The notes beneath the pieces were generated by a model. It was not told the DNA's origin. It saw nothing but the letters and a program-made list of their open reading frames with translations, and made no database searches. Positions 47,039-59,744 of a DNA stretch of 64,000 bases are shown one piece after another. The stretch covers positions 12,611,000 through 12,674,999 of the forward strand of contig CM046348.1 of assembly GCA_025403435.1 (NCBI GenBank), written 5' to 3'. This DNA is from Artocarpus heterophyllus (lineage: Eukaryota > Streptophyta > Magnoliopsida > Rosales > Moraceae). Position 1 is the first letter of the stretch. Every line of letters starts with the position of its first letter. A program made the translations under genes and the position numbers.

Positions 47039-47225
47039 TACACTGAGATCGCTCTTGGGGTATTCTTGGGTTATCACAAAAGAGCTATATCAAAAAGGTG
47101 CTTAAAAGATTTGGCTTACAAGATTGTAAACCAGGAGATACCCCTGTGGCTAAAGGAGATAAGTTCAATTTAAGTCAAAGTTTAGTTTAAGTCAGTATCC
47201 TAAGAACGACCTTGAGGTTAAGGAA

Positions 47226-47925
47226 ATGGAAAAGATCCCATATGCATCAGCTGTTGGGAGTCTAATGTATGCTCAAGTTTGTACTCATCCAGATATAACA
47301 TACATTGTTGGATTGTTGGTTAGATATTTGAGTAACCCTGGAATGGATCATTGGAAAGCAGCCAAATGGGTTATGCGATATTTACAGAGAACAAAAGATT
47401 ACATGCTTACATATAGAAGGTCAGACCAACTAGAGATCATTGGTTATTCGGATTCAGATTTTGCTGGATGTCAAGATAGTCGTCGATCCACTTTAGGCTA
47501 TATTTATTTGCTTGCTGGAGGAGCTATTTCCTAGAGGAGTGCTAAGTAGTCACTCATAGCTTCCTCCACTATGGAGGTAGAATTTATAGCATGTTATGAG
47601 GCATCCAATCATGGAATATGGCTACGAAACTTTGTCACTGGGCTGCGAGTTGTGAAAAGTATAGAAAGACCACTTAAGTTATTTTGTGACAATAAATCTA
47701 CAGTCTTATATTCCAACAACAATAGAGCTCTTCAAATTCAAAGCATATAGAGATTAAGTTTCTTGTTGTTAAAGAAAGAGTTCTAAGTGGTCATGTGTCT
47801 ATAAAGCATATTGGTACAAACACCATGATTGTGGATCTGCTTACAAAAGGGCTTCCACCCAAGGTCTTTCATGAGTACACTGCTCATATGGGTGTTCAAT
47901 TACTTGATGATATGAATTTTTAGTG
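47226..47925 (+). pseudogene. Degenerate copia RNase H
   Basis: The open stretch 47226-47534 reads YASAVGSLMYAQVCTHPDI, WVMRYLQRTKDYML and GYSDSDFAGCQDSRRSTLGY. After two stops, MEVEFIACYEASNHGIWLRN, LKLFCDNKSTVLYSNNNRA and DLLTKGLPPKVFHEYTAHMGV follow to about 47915. This is the C-terminal domain of the polyprotein; the stops make it non-functional. Confidence 0.9.
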
Positions 47926-48336
47926 GGAGTTTGTATTTGAATGCTAATTTTCCTTATATATAGACATTGTGTGTTTGTATATGTTTTCTGCAAACATAAA
48001 GAATACAGTTCACTTACATTCTGATTTTGGTACGGTTTTTGATGTCGTTGAGATATAAGGTTGGGCCAGTTGAAAATAGACATGTTTAGATCACTTTGCA
48101 TGCAATTTCCATGCTATACATTCATACTTGATTTATGTCATTTGGTTATATTGATATGTGTGATCATTGATGGGTCTAGTCACGTAATATTTGTGACAAA
48201 GACCGCTTTGGTTCTATGTTGGTATGATCAATGGACGAGATTGTTTAGGAATACCCTTATATGTGATAGCAAAAGTTGAGCTCATTAAGGTAAACACATT
48301 TTTTGCAAAGAAACATATGTGGCCCAAGTGAGAGAT
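47926..48336 (+). other. 3' untranslated interior of the copia element with polypurine tract
   Basis: Non-coding. CCCAAGTGAGAGAT at about 48324-48336 directly before the LTR is the likely (slightly impure) polypurine tract. Confidence 0.6.
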
Positions 48337-48821
48337 TGTTGAAAAATAATTTTCATGTGGGCCTACATATGTAATTAAATGTGTTGTTTAATGCTATTTT
48401 AAGGTAAAGCCTAAATTAAAGTGATATAATTACGATAAAGTTAAAAGGTTTTTTTTGGGTATTAATATAATGTATGAGTTGTTATTATTATTATTATATG
48501 TGTAGATAACAATTTGTAATTTTCAGATTTTATGATGGACAAAACTAGAAATATATTAAAATAACTAAAGAAAGTTATTTATTCTGGTTGTGGTCCCCAA
48601 TTTCATACGTATTATTTTTATTCAAAAAGTTTACAGAAATCCTGCTTTTCTGATATCCCATCTTTAGAAAAGTTTCTAGGAATATGTATTGAATTGGAAG
48701 GCAATAACCTACAACAATCAAGAATCATGAATCAAGGTACGCTTCCGCAATTCAAAATGATTCATCTCAATGTTTTGACATGAACAATCTTGGCAGATTA
48801 TGATCAAATTTGGTTACTACA
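48337..48821 (+). repeat. 3' LTR of the copia element (485 bp)
   Basis: Starts TGTTGAAAAATAATTTTCAT and ends TTTGGTTACTACA. Same length as the 5' LTR, with scattered substitutions; followed by CTCCA. Confidence 0.95.
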
Positions 48822-50197
48822 CTCCAGTCTTTGACCTTAACTACACGTATCGAAGAGAATAAAACTTCCTCTTTCCTTTTAGTTTTGTATATAGTGGCAA
48901 AGTCATCCACAAAGCACTAGCTCATGCTCTATGATGGTGCCTTTTTTGGCTTGGTTTTGGCTGGTGACGGAAGGCCAATCTATGCTCGATCGCTGCACTT
49001 TGTCATTGAAGAAAGCCTTTTTGTCATCAGAGGGGTCTTTTTTTTGTACTCAACTAGTGATGGAGCACCAGCTCGTGTCCGCACCTGTATGGCTGTTTCG
49101 TGGGTGCTCGCTTTCGAAGTTTTAAGTCTTGTTACATTGCAAAGTTGAAAAGCATGACTTGCATTTTGTGGTGAGATTCTCACCCAGCTTTCCATGTTGT
49201 TGACTTGGTTATGCTATGTCTGAAAAATACTTTGCTATTCCTTTAATTTTCTTGTAAGAAGTGATTACCCCTCATCTTTTTTCTTTCTTTTGCAGCTGTT
49301 AAATGGTTTGAGTCAAGAAGCCTGTTCCGTCCTCTGTATGCCATACACCAAATATTGCTTTCTAAGTGAAAGATGGCTTCTTCCATGCGGTGGCAGAGAT
49401 TCCAGAGGATGTGCAGTCTGCTAGAGAGGATGTCGCATTTTTTATAACGGAGGATTATTCAAAGTGCATCATTGGTAGAGGCGAGATTCCTACGGTACTG
49501 ATTCAATTTAAGGCTCCCATAACAAATTCCGATGGCTAGTCGTATTGGTTGAAGCATATTCTTGCCAAGGAAAGGGGTTGTCGCCCTAACATTAGTAGGA
49601 GTCTTGCCATTTCTTGTAGCCTTGAACCTCTTCGACATATCTCGCGACACTCGAGGTTTAAAGCACATGCTACGTCGTTGGAACGAAGAGACCTATAGTT
49701 TCAAAGCCAAATGAGGCTAGTTTTCTGTAGGCATAAATGATGCGAACATGTTGTTCTAGGTCGTGGTTATAGGTGGAGAGTCATACTTGTAGAATTGGCT
49801 GCCGCATGGTGTTGAGGAAACAAGAGGTCTAGTTTCATCTCTTCGATCTGTTTCTTTTTTGCCAAAAATGAGAACGATATGTTAGCTTCCATAGAAGGCG
49901 CAGGCTGGAAGTGTCAAGCAGAGGTTTTCGTGGCATTTTGACTTAGCAGATATATGTTGGTGGAGGTCCCGGAAGGCACGATTTAGAGTTGATACTTCCC
50001 TTTGGCAGTGAAGATAGCCGAGGATGCCTTGTTTCTATTGGCCTCGCTCTTCTTAGGTAACTTGTATTCTCAATTAGAGGCACTCTATCAGTTAGAAGTT
50101 CGAGGAGTGGGAGATTACATTTCTACCAGAATTCTTCAAGTCTTTTTTTGGTAAAATTTTCCTAGTTATGCCCCAAAACCAGCTGAGTTAGAGCAGA
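48822..50197. other. Sequence between the copia element and the degenerate coding region
   Basis: Without the copia element this would be continuous with 41316-41940. Short frames on both strands (48924-49148, 49459-49668) show no family motif. TTTCTTTTGCAG at about 49284-49295 resembles a splice acceptor. No gene is assigned. Confidence 0.4.
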
Positions 50198-51420
50198 TTG
50201 GAGCTGATTTGGGGAACAGGATTTAAAGACATAGTCATTCCTAGATGTTGTAGATGGTTCTACAATGAGCCCACCTCATGTGATTTTTTTACACTTTTGG
50301 ATGATGAGATGGAATTCAGGTTCTATCCGTATAACTCTTTGACGGTGGCATTTGGTGTTGATCATTTCTTTATGCCAAGTGTGATGAAGGAGTTTACTTC
50401 GGTCGTGCAATTGGTTCTAAAGGCTGATCCCAAGAAGTTTGGCCTTAATGAGTTCTATGACTTTTTCTTGGCCACTATCCCTTCATAGTTGTCGGGGAAA
50501 AATAGAGATAACATTGCTCTGGTTACTTCATAAAACCCCCACCGATTCAAGCATCCATTTGAGTTTGATCAAGACACACCTGGCGTCCCCACGAGATATG
50601 AGTGGAGGGAGTTATCTTTTCTTGGTCCTACAGTGGAGGACATGCTTGGGCACAATCGAGAGTTGCTGCTTCCTTCTAGGTCCCGTTCAGGTCACATGAT
50701 GGACGATTATGTCGAGTTCTAGCAAGATCTACTAACAAGTATTGCCATTTTTTGTCGCTCTTTATATACAAAGGCTTCCTAAAGCTACGATTAATCTTGC
50801 CGATTAGAGTTATCTCCATCATGTGTTCATTAGAAGGATCAAGCAGAGTATGGCGTACCAGACCAGCCGAAGAGGAAAACAACAGAGGGTGCTTCTTCGT
50901 AAGGACCAGCGAAGAAGGTGACGATGATGTGCTCCAGTTGATTCTCTACATCGAAGCACTGGGAACCGAGGGGACTCCTTCGTCGAGGTGTCTTTGGAGG
51001 GTCCTTTTGGCAGAAACGGCAAGTCAAAAGATTCTGGTGCTTCCTCTGCTCCTGTTTCATTACCAATAGAAATACCCACAGAGCAAGACAAGTCAAAAAA
51101 GAAGAAATTTGCAGTTACCGTAGAGCCAGCACAATAGGGTGGCTCAGCTAGTCTCGCTCAATTGAGGTCTATCGTGGTGGCAATTTCATCAAAGTCAAGT
51201 TCACTTATTATCCCACAAGCACTGGCCAAGCTGAAGAAAGATGTTGTGGTCGGAGGAAAAAAGACAGCTTTGAGAGAAGCCTTCAAAGCCAACAGACGTA
51301 GCGCGGCCGTGCCTCCTCCTGTTACTAACATTCCGTGACAAACTTCAAAGGGTATGTTGGAGGTAGATTTGGAGCAACCTCTCGGAGACAAGGATGCACA
51401 AGCCCTGGGAATTTTGAAAA
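50198..51420 (+). pseudogene. Degenerate coding region of unknown family
   Basis: One frame from 50198 to about 50780 reads as protein-like text interrupted by three or four stops: IWGTGFKDIVIPRCCRWFYN, FRFYPYNSLTVAFGVDHFFMP, FGLNEFYDFFLATIPS, stop, GKNRDNIALVTS, stop, RYEWRELSFLGPTVEDMLGH, MMDDYVEF, stop. Further text in another frame continues from about 50975 to 51420 (SFVEVSLEGPFGRNGKSKDS, then KSKKKKFAVTVEPA, ISSKSSSLIIPQALAKLKKD). The order globular region then charged tail is like gene products of plant transposons or transposon-derived plant genes, but I do not recognise the family. Confidence 0.5.
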
Positions 51421-52037
51421 ACATCTGATTGCCTCTACTCCCATATCTTTAGTAGCCATGGAGGGCATCATGACAGAGGAACAAGTGGCTTTCAGTGTTG
51501 CTGAGGAGGAGGAGGAGGATCAACAAGGACTGTCCTTAAATGACCCAATCCAGGTATGCATACTACCTTTCTTATTTATATTCGAAGCATTTGGCTGTCA
51601 CGCATAGGTGTCAAATATGGAGATAGGGATAGTCTGTACACAATTACGATAAGCATACGTCTCTTAGCGCCCTTAGAGTGAGGTCACCTTAAGCTAGCGA
51701 CGAAGCACAATCGTGCTACATGCGAGAGTAAGTTAGCACTTACACATTGTAGTATGATTCACGGAGTGATGCTATCATCAGCACAAGCATATATTATCGA
51801 GGTATTGTGCCACTTGTAGTCAGAGCACGTGTATGTCTTTCATTTTATGTATCAAAGTGAAAGGAGTAAGGTGGCGCTGCACATGGTTAACGGAGCATCG
51901 CATGTGGTTAGAGCAAATATGTATTTGCCGCTTACACATCAAAGCACCTTGCAATGCGTAGCCACTCTCACAGCGGAGCATTAAATTGGTACCATACCGG
52001 TAAGTCTCGGGAGACACCAAGTTAAGCTTACTTAAAA
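51421..52037. other. Intergenic DNA
   Basis: No gene recognised. 51680-51960 has loosely repeated phrases around GGAGYGATGC / GGAGCATCG and CTTACACATTG / CTTACACATCA, too diverged to define a unit. Confidence 0.4.
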
Positions 52038-53524
52038 TGTTGTTATCATTAAGTGTAGTGATGAATAAGGATCATGCCCGTAGAGGTTTGGGTCTAATTA
52101 ATTAGTTATTGACACCAAAACCTAAGGAACAATAAAGCTAAACACAATCAGGGGGTTTTGAAATTAATAAAAACATGATAAAATAAATAAATACGAAAAA
52201 TAATATTAAAACCTATGAAAAGATCACTCCCCACCACTAAACAATAATCGTAGAATTAATTATAGAATTATTCCTAAGTATGCATTGAAACTACTAATCG
52301 TAAATAGCAACAAGCTCTATTATTCTAATCTTTCTTTAGTTTGTAGATTTAATAAGATAAGCACTCTATTAAACTTCTTTTCCTTAAACAACCTAGAATA
52401 AGCTTTCTAGATTTAATCTGACAAAAGCATTATGTTGAAAAAAATAAGTTGATGAAGACAACAATTATACAAGCTCAGATAATTTAGCCTAGGTTACGTT
52501 GCATATGTTATACAAAAACTTGACCATAATCAATAACCACAATTCGCTATTTATGATTAACAAACAAGACAATTACAGACCAAGCATTCCAATCTAGCAA
52601 GAGATTAATTTTAAGTCTTATTTAGTTAGCCACCTAAACAAAACAAGAAAATAATCATGAATAATAATTATGGAAGAATATAAACAATCTCAAATAGAAA
52701 ATTGAAAAATAAATCTATCAATCAATTATATAATTATGTCTAGGATTTTGAAATTCCCTTCAACCATAAACAAAACAAAACTAAAAACATTTAAAAAGAA
52801 AAGAAGGAAATTTGAAGAAAGAAAAGAACGACTTTGGTGTTGAAGAATTCTCCACTCATATGATATTTCTTTAAGCCACCACCGAAGCCTCTCTTCTTTT
52901 TCTTCTTTTGCTTCTTCATCATCATCATCATCTTCTAAGTCAAAAAAACTAGGAAAACTAATAAAAACTTATATATTTTGTGTTTCTAAAGTGGCATTTA
53001 TAGGTTTGTGTTTGAAAGATGAAAAGAGGCAACTTAGGACCAATTTAAGGTCAATTTCAGAACCCAACGCTGAAAGATGCATGGGGATGCTGCCTCGCTG
53101 CTACATGCGGAATCAAACTATCACACGGATTTTCTAAGCATTGGCTTCGCGGCACTCCAAAATGGGTGCCATGAAGCTGTCTTGAATTCACACGGGAGCT
53201 GCAGCACCCAAGGCTGGCACCATGGCTCCCAAACCTTAGTCCCTCTACATGGGGGCCATGCTGAATGTGGTGTGAGGGTGTAGTTTTTGCCTTGGATTTC
53301 ATCGTTTTCACCTATTTTCACACCCATTCTTGTCCTTTGACTCCCAATGTGTTTGAAATGAATAAATATGATCTTAAAACTCTTAAATCCTCTTTTTGAT
53401 CCTCTTCTCATCCAGTGATATTAAAACACTAAAACATAAATAAACAGAATAAAACTCTAAAAACTAACAAAATAAGTATAATAAAGAATTATATAAAATA
53501 TGTACTCAAATTATGCACTTATCA
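52038..53524 (-). repeat. Gypsy-type LTR in minus orientation (~1.49 kb)
   Basis: Read on the minus strand it starts TGATAAGTGCATAATTTGAG at 53524 and ends TGATAACAACA at 52038. It has a TATAAATGCC-type TATA region (about 52992-53001), a GAAGAAG-rich leader stretch and a long AT-rich 3' half. Directly upstream on the minus strand is AAGTGTAGGGGGTTT, a polypurine tract, preceded by TGCTCGAGGACTAGCAAAAG, the usual phrase before the 3' LTR of non-chromovirus gypsy elements. So this is the 3' LTR of a minus-strand element. Confidence 0.65.
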
Positions 53525-55740
53525 AAACCCCCTACACTTATCTTTTGCTAGTCCTCGAGCAAAACCTAAATACAAACAAAAAGACAAGAGACACTAACCT
53601 TCCAACTTTAAGTCTCAGAGAATGATAATAGATTAGAGTTTTTATGTCAAACAAGCATTGAATCAAATCATGAGTTATTCTCACGCCAATACATTTTATA
53701 GTAATCATATTCAAGTGTGTGTGTGAAATAACCATTGTTATCAATATTGAAACAACATAAGCTTCAAAGAAGGTTAACGCTTAGAGCCCTCATAGAATTA
53801 ATCACATTATCTTGATTGTAAAGATTAAACATCATAGGCTCTTCCTTTGGTACGAATCTCCACTACACCGAAGGCTCCACTAGAAATCAAAAGGTCTTTG
53901 ATACAGGTTGTAACGAGGCAAATAGATAGTGGTTAAAATAAAGAAAGGATAGTATATCATAAAGGTTCTAAAAACTTCATAGAGTCAAAGACAGTAAAAT
54001 TCTTTAATGAACATCTCTCAAAACCCCATGAAATTTCTATATATGTCAAATACCATAGTGTTGGATCTCTATGTCATTCTAACTAACCTTGCAACACCCA
54101 AAACGAAAATAAGAAAGCTCAAGACATTTATTACCTCTTGTTTATTTTTTTCTTTTGATTTCTTTCTCTTTTTTTGTAGTTTGTTTTTTTTTTCTTTTTT
54201 TTTTCTTGAGCTACCTTTATAAAAATTCCTCTCTCTTACTTTATCTCAATTCGATTCTCTCCCCCATACTTATCCTCGATCCCCAACCTAATTTATTGTG
54301 AGATCTCCCTTGAACATGAAATAAATCTCTAAGCTTCAATTTATCTTTAGACCAAGGGTAAAGATACAAGTATAATTGGGCAATGTAAGAAAATGTGGTT
54401 AGACAAAGAAATAAAACTAGATGAAGGCTCAAATTGGCTTACTAGGGGATGTCTTCTTGGAACATCAATCGGGACTCCGACTGATTTGGCCTTGATGCTA
54501 GGAATCCTAGTGCCTTAATACTTTTGTAAGTGATGCTCGATCAGCCGTTCTCCTCAAAAGACCAATGGGAGAGTTCTAACATTCAATCCTAACAAGTCAA
54601 AATTGAAATAATAAATAAAATGAGGAAATAAGAGTCTACTTCTTCTAACATGCGAGTCTTTATACCGAATAACATGGTTATAGTGTATAAAGATTGAGTA
54701 TAATTATCGTAAAGACATATTAATCAAAGAAAGACATCAATCCAAAACAACACTCATCATCACTCAACAAATAAAAATTAATTCGTAATTCTCATCAATG
54801 AAGTTGGAAAACGAGCTAAACTAAATAAACTCGAAGCAAAAATTGAAAAATTTTGAAAAAGTTTTAAAATTTTAACATTTTTTATGAAAATAAAAACAAG
54901 ACAAATCCTAAATCCCTCCCCCTACATTTAAACCTTACATTGTCCTCAATGTAGGACTTAGGCGTAGAAGAAAAGAGACAAACTAAAGCAAACAAATCAA
55001 ACAAAACGATAAAAATAAATGCCTCAAACATTGTCCTCATACTATGTGGTATTTTATTACCCTCTAGTAGAAGCTCACTTAGGAATTCTAAAGGTAATGG
55101 GAAAATATAATTTGTCATCCTACCCAACGCCTTTAGATGCAATAGTTTAACTAAAGCAGATAATTTTGTGAATTTCATAGATTTGTCATACATGGGTGTC
55201 TCAGCATCATCTATTATTGTTTAAAATAAAAGTGTAAAAAGTGCCTTTTAAATACCATCTAAATCTTCCTTAACAATCGGTTCCTTCATTTCACTATTTG
55301 AAATTAGATCAAAAGAGGTTCACTATGTTTGATAACTACACATAATCCCATGTTGAAATAAATATCCCATAATAACTCCAATTGGATGAAATCTAAGATT
55401 TCCATGTTGAATAAAAGGAGAACGAATTCTATCACCTTGACCATGAGCTTTGGCGAATAACAAAAATTCTTCTACACCATCTGTATATTGCTTAGTCAAT
55501 CGATTATCCTACATCTATTTTCTATCTATTTGCAGGTCCTAAACTAAAATATAACATTCAATCATCTTAAAAACCAATTATGTAATTTTCAATTTCACAT
55601 ACAAATTTCAAGAAACTCACAGTACACTACTATTAATATACTAATTGATATATTCATTAAACTATAAATATGTCCAAATCCATAAATTTATAAATCTCAA
55701 CTCAAAATTATTACCAACAAATCAAATTCAGTCAAGTCTT
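53525..55740 (-). mobile_element. Internal 3' region of the minus-strand gypsy element, non-coding
   Basis: The polypurine tract and GAGGACTAGC phrase lie at 53525-53565. A second phrase of this type, CCTACATTGAGGACAATG on the minus strand, lies at about 54935-54955, next to a GGGGGAGGGATTT stretch. No pol domains were found, so only the 3' untranslated part is left or recognisable; the upstream limit is uncertain. Confidence 0.45.
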
Positions 55741-56381
55741 AAACAATCATGTAGGCCTCATTTGGTTCTGTTTTTAAAAATTTTTTTTTGCCATTTTTAA
55801 AAGCACAAAAAATAAAAATAGTTTTAAAACAGTGTTTGGTTAGCAATTGTGAAAAATGAAAATGAAAACATTTTCTACAAAACCCCACTTTTTCCATAGA
55901 TTTAAAAAAAAAACCTTGTTTTCATCCGATGAACCTAAGCCACCCCAGCGCAATGACCCTTGTCGGCCCTCCCAGGTCCATCTTTAGATCGACCCTCACT
56001 AATGTAACACCGCTACCATCGCGACGCCACACCCAGGTTCCAACCAAAGTTGCCAACTGCCATGCAAACCATCGCAAACCAAAGCCCATGTCCTCGACAT
56101 CGCACCTCTATGCTCACCACTTCATGACCTAGCGAGGCCATATCACGATCTTTTTGATCTCTCTCTCACTCTCCTATCCCTCTCTCTCTCACTTTGGGTG
56201 GGCGACGGGGAAGGTTGATTGGGTCAACAGGCTAGATAGGGTTATGCAATGGGGGCAGTTGGCCATCGTGTAAGGAGGGGGAAATATGGCGGCAATGGGT
56301 CATCGGAGAAAGGGAGTGCTTGTTTGGCCTTGGATTTTTTTTATCTAAGCAACATTAATTAGCAACTGTGATTTTGTTTCA
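55741..56381. other. Intergenic DNA, GC-richer patch
   Basis: 55753 starts GGCCTCATTTGGTTCTGTTT, a MITE-like terminus, but no opposite end was found. 55929-56132 is open but of biased composition with no domain. Confidence 0.4.
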
Positions 56382-58517
56382 TGTAACACCCTAAAAATTT
56401 AATTAAGCATAATTAGTGTGTAAATGGTAATATGCCTTAATGTAATTTGAACTTAATTTAAATATTTTGTCATATTTTTAAATTTATCTCACTTTTAATT
56501 ATTTTTATTTGTTATTTTGAATTCTAAAACAAAATAATTTGTCAAATACAGAATATGCCCTTTTTATAAAAACTATGTGCGGGACACCGTTTTCACTCTG
56601 CAGAACCATTTCCCTTCCTTCTATTTATTCCTCTCCCTCTCTTCTTCTTTCCTCACTCTTTCAGCTCACACTCTCTCTCTTTTTCTCTGTTCCCGTTTCT
56701 TCTCTCTCTCCTTACTTTGATTTCAAAAAAAAAAATTATTAGCTCAAGCCTTGAATCCCTGCAAGATTGGAAGCTCAAGAAGTAAGATTTGATCTCCATA
56801 AACTCGATTTAAAGCTCGAATTTGAGGTTAGTTTACTTAGCTTTCAAAATTTTAAACTTTTTCCCAAATTTCTTGATTTTCTTAGGAAGTTGAAATTTGA
56901 GTTTCTTGAGCTTCGGAATCCTTCAATCTAAGTTAGTAGAGCCCAAACCCTCATGAATCTAAGGTTGATTTTGTCAAGCTAAATCAAGTTTTTCCTTTTT
57001 TTCTCATTTTTGGAATAATTTGAAAATTTCTATGTAAAACTTGTTTAAAAATGTTTAAATGTATTCCAAAGTGTTTTTCTATCATTTATGAACATCATAC
57101 ATGCTCTAGGATTTGAAAAACAGGTTTAAAATGAGGATTTTATCTTAGGGAGGTCGAGACTTGAAGTCTCAAGTCCCCTAGATTTTTTCAGTTTTGCAGG
57201 CCGATCATGATCATCGATAGGCCAAATTCATATGCTCGGTAGGCCAAACTCATTTGGTCGATAGGCCAAACCTGAGCCAGTTCGGCAGGCCGGTGTTGTA
57301 TGATCGATAGGATGAACTGTGCAGTTCGGTAGGCCTGACAGGAAAGTTTGGTAGGCCGACCAGACTTCATAAAATTTTACTATTTTCACCCGTTTTCACT
57401 GTTCAAAACCCGGATTAAGACTTTGACCTTGTAATATAATCTCGTGAACTTGAAGGGCATACTAAGACACCATTAAATAGCCTAGTAGCATAGAATGCTC
57501 TAAGTTAAAAATTGATAAAATTTAGTTTACTTTTAAGATTAATCGTGGTTCCATGGAGCTAACGTATAGCGGGTCGGGACTGCGGTGTTGAGTTACGGTG
57601 TTAAATATTGAGATAGGACTTTTACCCATTTCTTTGTTGGCCATGATTTTAAAAAGGATTTTGGCTACAAAATGATTTCTTTCAAAATGATTTTTTTTTA
57701 TGAAAGATTGAGATGAACTTTTTAGTATGTTTCATTATTTGTTAAAAAAATGACTGATTATAATGAATCGAATAATGAATGTAAACAAGGATATCTGGTA
57801 ACATGAGACTTTAATACTAACATAAGTACATTAGGGCATGATACCATACTCAGAGATCAGGTCATGTAGAGTGCGACCTTGGGGGCAGTCTCGAAACCCA
57901 GTTGGGCCACTACGGTGGTGATATTATGGCTTTGCCAAAGGACTGATTAATAAGAACATTTCCAAATGAATAGTGACTTTAAATGGTAAGAATGAATTTA
58001 ATATGTTTCATTTATTTTTTTGAATTTTTATAACTTACATTCAAATACAAAAATTTATGTTTAAATTAATGTTTTCAAAACCTAGTCCTACTAAGCCTTC
58101 CACTCACATTTTATTTGTTTTAAAACCTTTCCCCCTAGGTGAATTGCAACTTAGGACCAACTAGGAGGCAACAGGGCAAACACGTGAGTCGTAGGAATTC
58201 TATTTAGGCCATTTCTTTATTTAAACCAAGGCATGTACTATTTAAATTTTTACTTCTTATATTGGACTGCAGTTGTAATTTATTATTGTCGATACCATGT
58301 GTGTGCACTAATATGGGTCTGGTGGGGGCCGACTTATGTTTATCTATTCTTATTTTTTTATTTCATTGTGCCTGCTCCAATTTAACGATAATTGCTTTAA
58401 TAAGTTTTAAACTATCACGTTTTTTTTAAATAACTCAAAATATTTAATTGGTGATTTTAATTAAAATTTAGTCTTATTAACTTAATTAATCCGCCACATC
58501 ACTACCCAGTAGTGACA
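56382..58517 (+). repeat. 5' LTR of the deleted gypsy element (2136 bp)
   Basis: Starts TGTAACACCCTAAAAATTTA and ends AGTAGTGACA. Contains a 22-bp-period array at 57192-57362 and a CT-rich tract at 56620-56712. Confidence 0.9.
57192..57362 (+). repeat. 22-bp tandem array in the 5' LTR
   Basis: Eight copies of an AGGCC-containing unit (TCG(G/A)TAGGCC followed by AAACTCATTTGG-like spacer) with spacings of 21, 22, 22, 24, 22, 22 and 22 bp. Confidence 0.85.
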
Positions 58518-58520
58518 GAA

Positions 58521-58532
58521 TGGTATTAGAGC
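58521..58532 (+). other. Primer-binding site of the deleted gypsy element
   Basis: TGGTATTAGAGC, one C-to-T change from the usual TGGTATCAGAGC, three bases after the LTR. Confidence 0.85.
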
Positions 58533-58621
58533 CCTAGGTTATGAACCTTGAAAATCGTGCACACATAGGTACGATAATGAAAAACCATTGACAGTCCAAT
58601 TTTGTTTTTAGAATTGAGAAA

Positions 58622-59515
58622 ATGGCTCCAAAATGTCGTCCGGTTGCTGACGCGAACCCTGGAAATGATGAGGGCATGATGAGAGCCATGTTTGTTGCTT
58701 TTTGGCAAAAGGCAGTGAAGGCTAGGCCTGAGGATTTCGAGGCAAGTCATCGCATGAGTACTTTCAGGAATTTTGATGCACATCTATTTTGACTTTTGAT
58801 AGAAACGGGGATCCGCAGGAAACTGAATATTGGTTAGATTTAGTGGTGAAGCATTTGGATACCCTCGGTGTACCAACAGAATATCGAGTGGGATTTGCAG
58901 CACAATAACTAGAAGGAAGTGCAAGAACTTGGTGGAAGCAGGCAAAACGCATGGCAAACAACAAGAATATTGATTGAGACCAATTCAAGGAGTAGTTTTA
59001 CAAGTGGTACTTTTCTCAGGGAACCAAGATTAGAAAGTCGCTGAATTTTATCGATTGGAATAGGGTTATAAGACGGTTCGAGAGTTCGAAGCAAAGTTCA
59101 ATGAGTTGGCCAAGTTTGCTCCATCTGCCATGGCTTATGAGCGGAAAAGTGCATTAAGTTCTAGGAAAGGCTTAAGGCATTCATCTGACAGCAATTAGTG
59201 GCCTTGCAACTCTAAAATTTCGGTGAGTTAGTATTGTCATCATTGTCTGTGGGAAACGACTATACACTCTACTGCGAGAACAAGGCAAGGACATTAAGAA
59301 GACCTCAAAGGAGCAACCAAAAGGGCAATAATAATCGCCAAGCTTAAGGGAAGAATTAGCAGGGAAGAATTAGCAAGGTAACATTAATAGCGGGAGTAGC
59401 AGTTCATCAAGTAGCGGACGAAGCGGCCCTTACAACTTCCATTGCCATTATTACCAGCAACTTAATACATCAAGAGGAACTGCCCAAGAAGGAATGCTCG
59501 TTAAGGATCTCTGAT
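58622..59515 (+). pseudogene. Degenerate gypsy gag
   Basis: From the ATG at 58622 the frame reads MAPKCRPVADANPGNDEGMM and FRNFDAHLF, then stops. In a shifted frame follow DRNGDPQETEYWLDLVVKHL and EYRVGFAAQ-stop-LEGSARTWW, a recognisable retrotransposon gag core. The stop after FAAQ is TAA where CAA (Gln) is usual, and NID-stop-DQFKE has TGA where TGG is usual, both consistent with C-to-T decay. The zinc-knuckle area near 59435-59500 has lost its cysteine pattern. Confidence 0.85.
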
Positions 59516-59744
59516 TGAAGAAGGTGCAAGCCGTCAACCCTAGCCTCAATCTTTCATTCTGCATTAGCCTCAACAAGTTCTATAATTGCAGTTTCACCAA
59601 CCCACTCCACAGCAGATGCATTACCCAGCACAAGGATATCAGCTGTAGAGTTTCTAGTGAAATGCCCTATAATATCGAGCACCAAGTACAGCTAGCGTGT
59701 AGCCACCTCCATCGCAATAATATCGATTGACAAACCCTAGACCC

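Larger units (their letters stand above)
41941..48821 (+). mobile_element. Full-length but defective Ty1/copia element, 6881 bp
   Basis: Two 485-bp LTRs (41941-42425 and 48337-48821) enclose gag, protease, integrase, reverse transcriptase and RNase H in copia order. The TSD CTCCA is found at 41936-41940 and 48822-48826. Stop codons, frameshifts and altered catalytic residues show it cannot move by itself. The LTR pair differs at many positions, so it is older than the LOG-carrying element. Confidence 0.95.

Noticed and set aside
49459..49668. 69-codon minus-strand frame
   Set aside because: Protein-like but no family recognised and no supporting context.
55929..56132. 67-codon frame
   Set aside because: His/Pro/Ser-rich text from a GC-rich patch, no domain.
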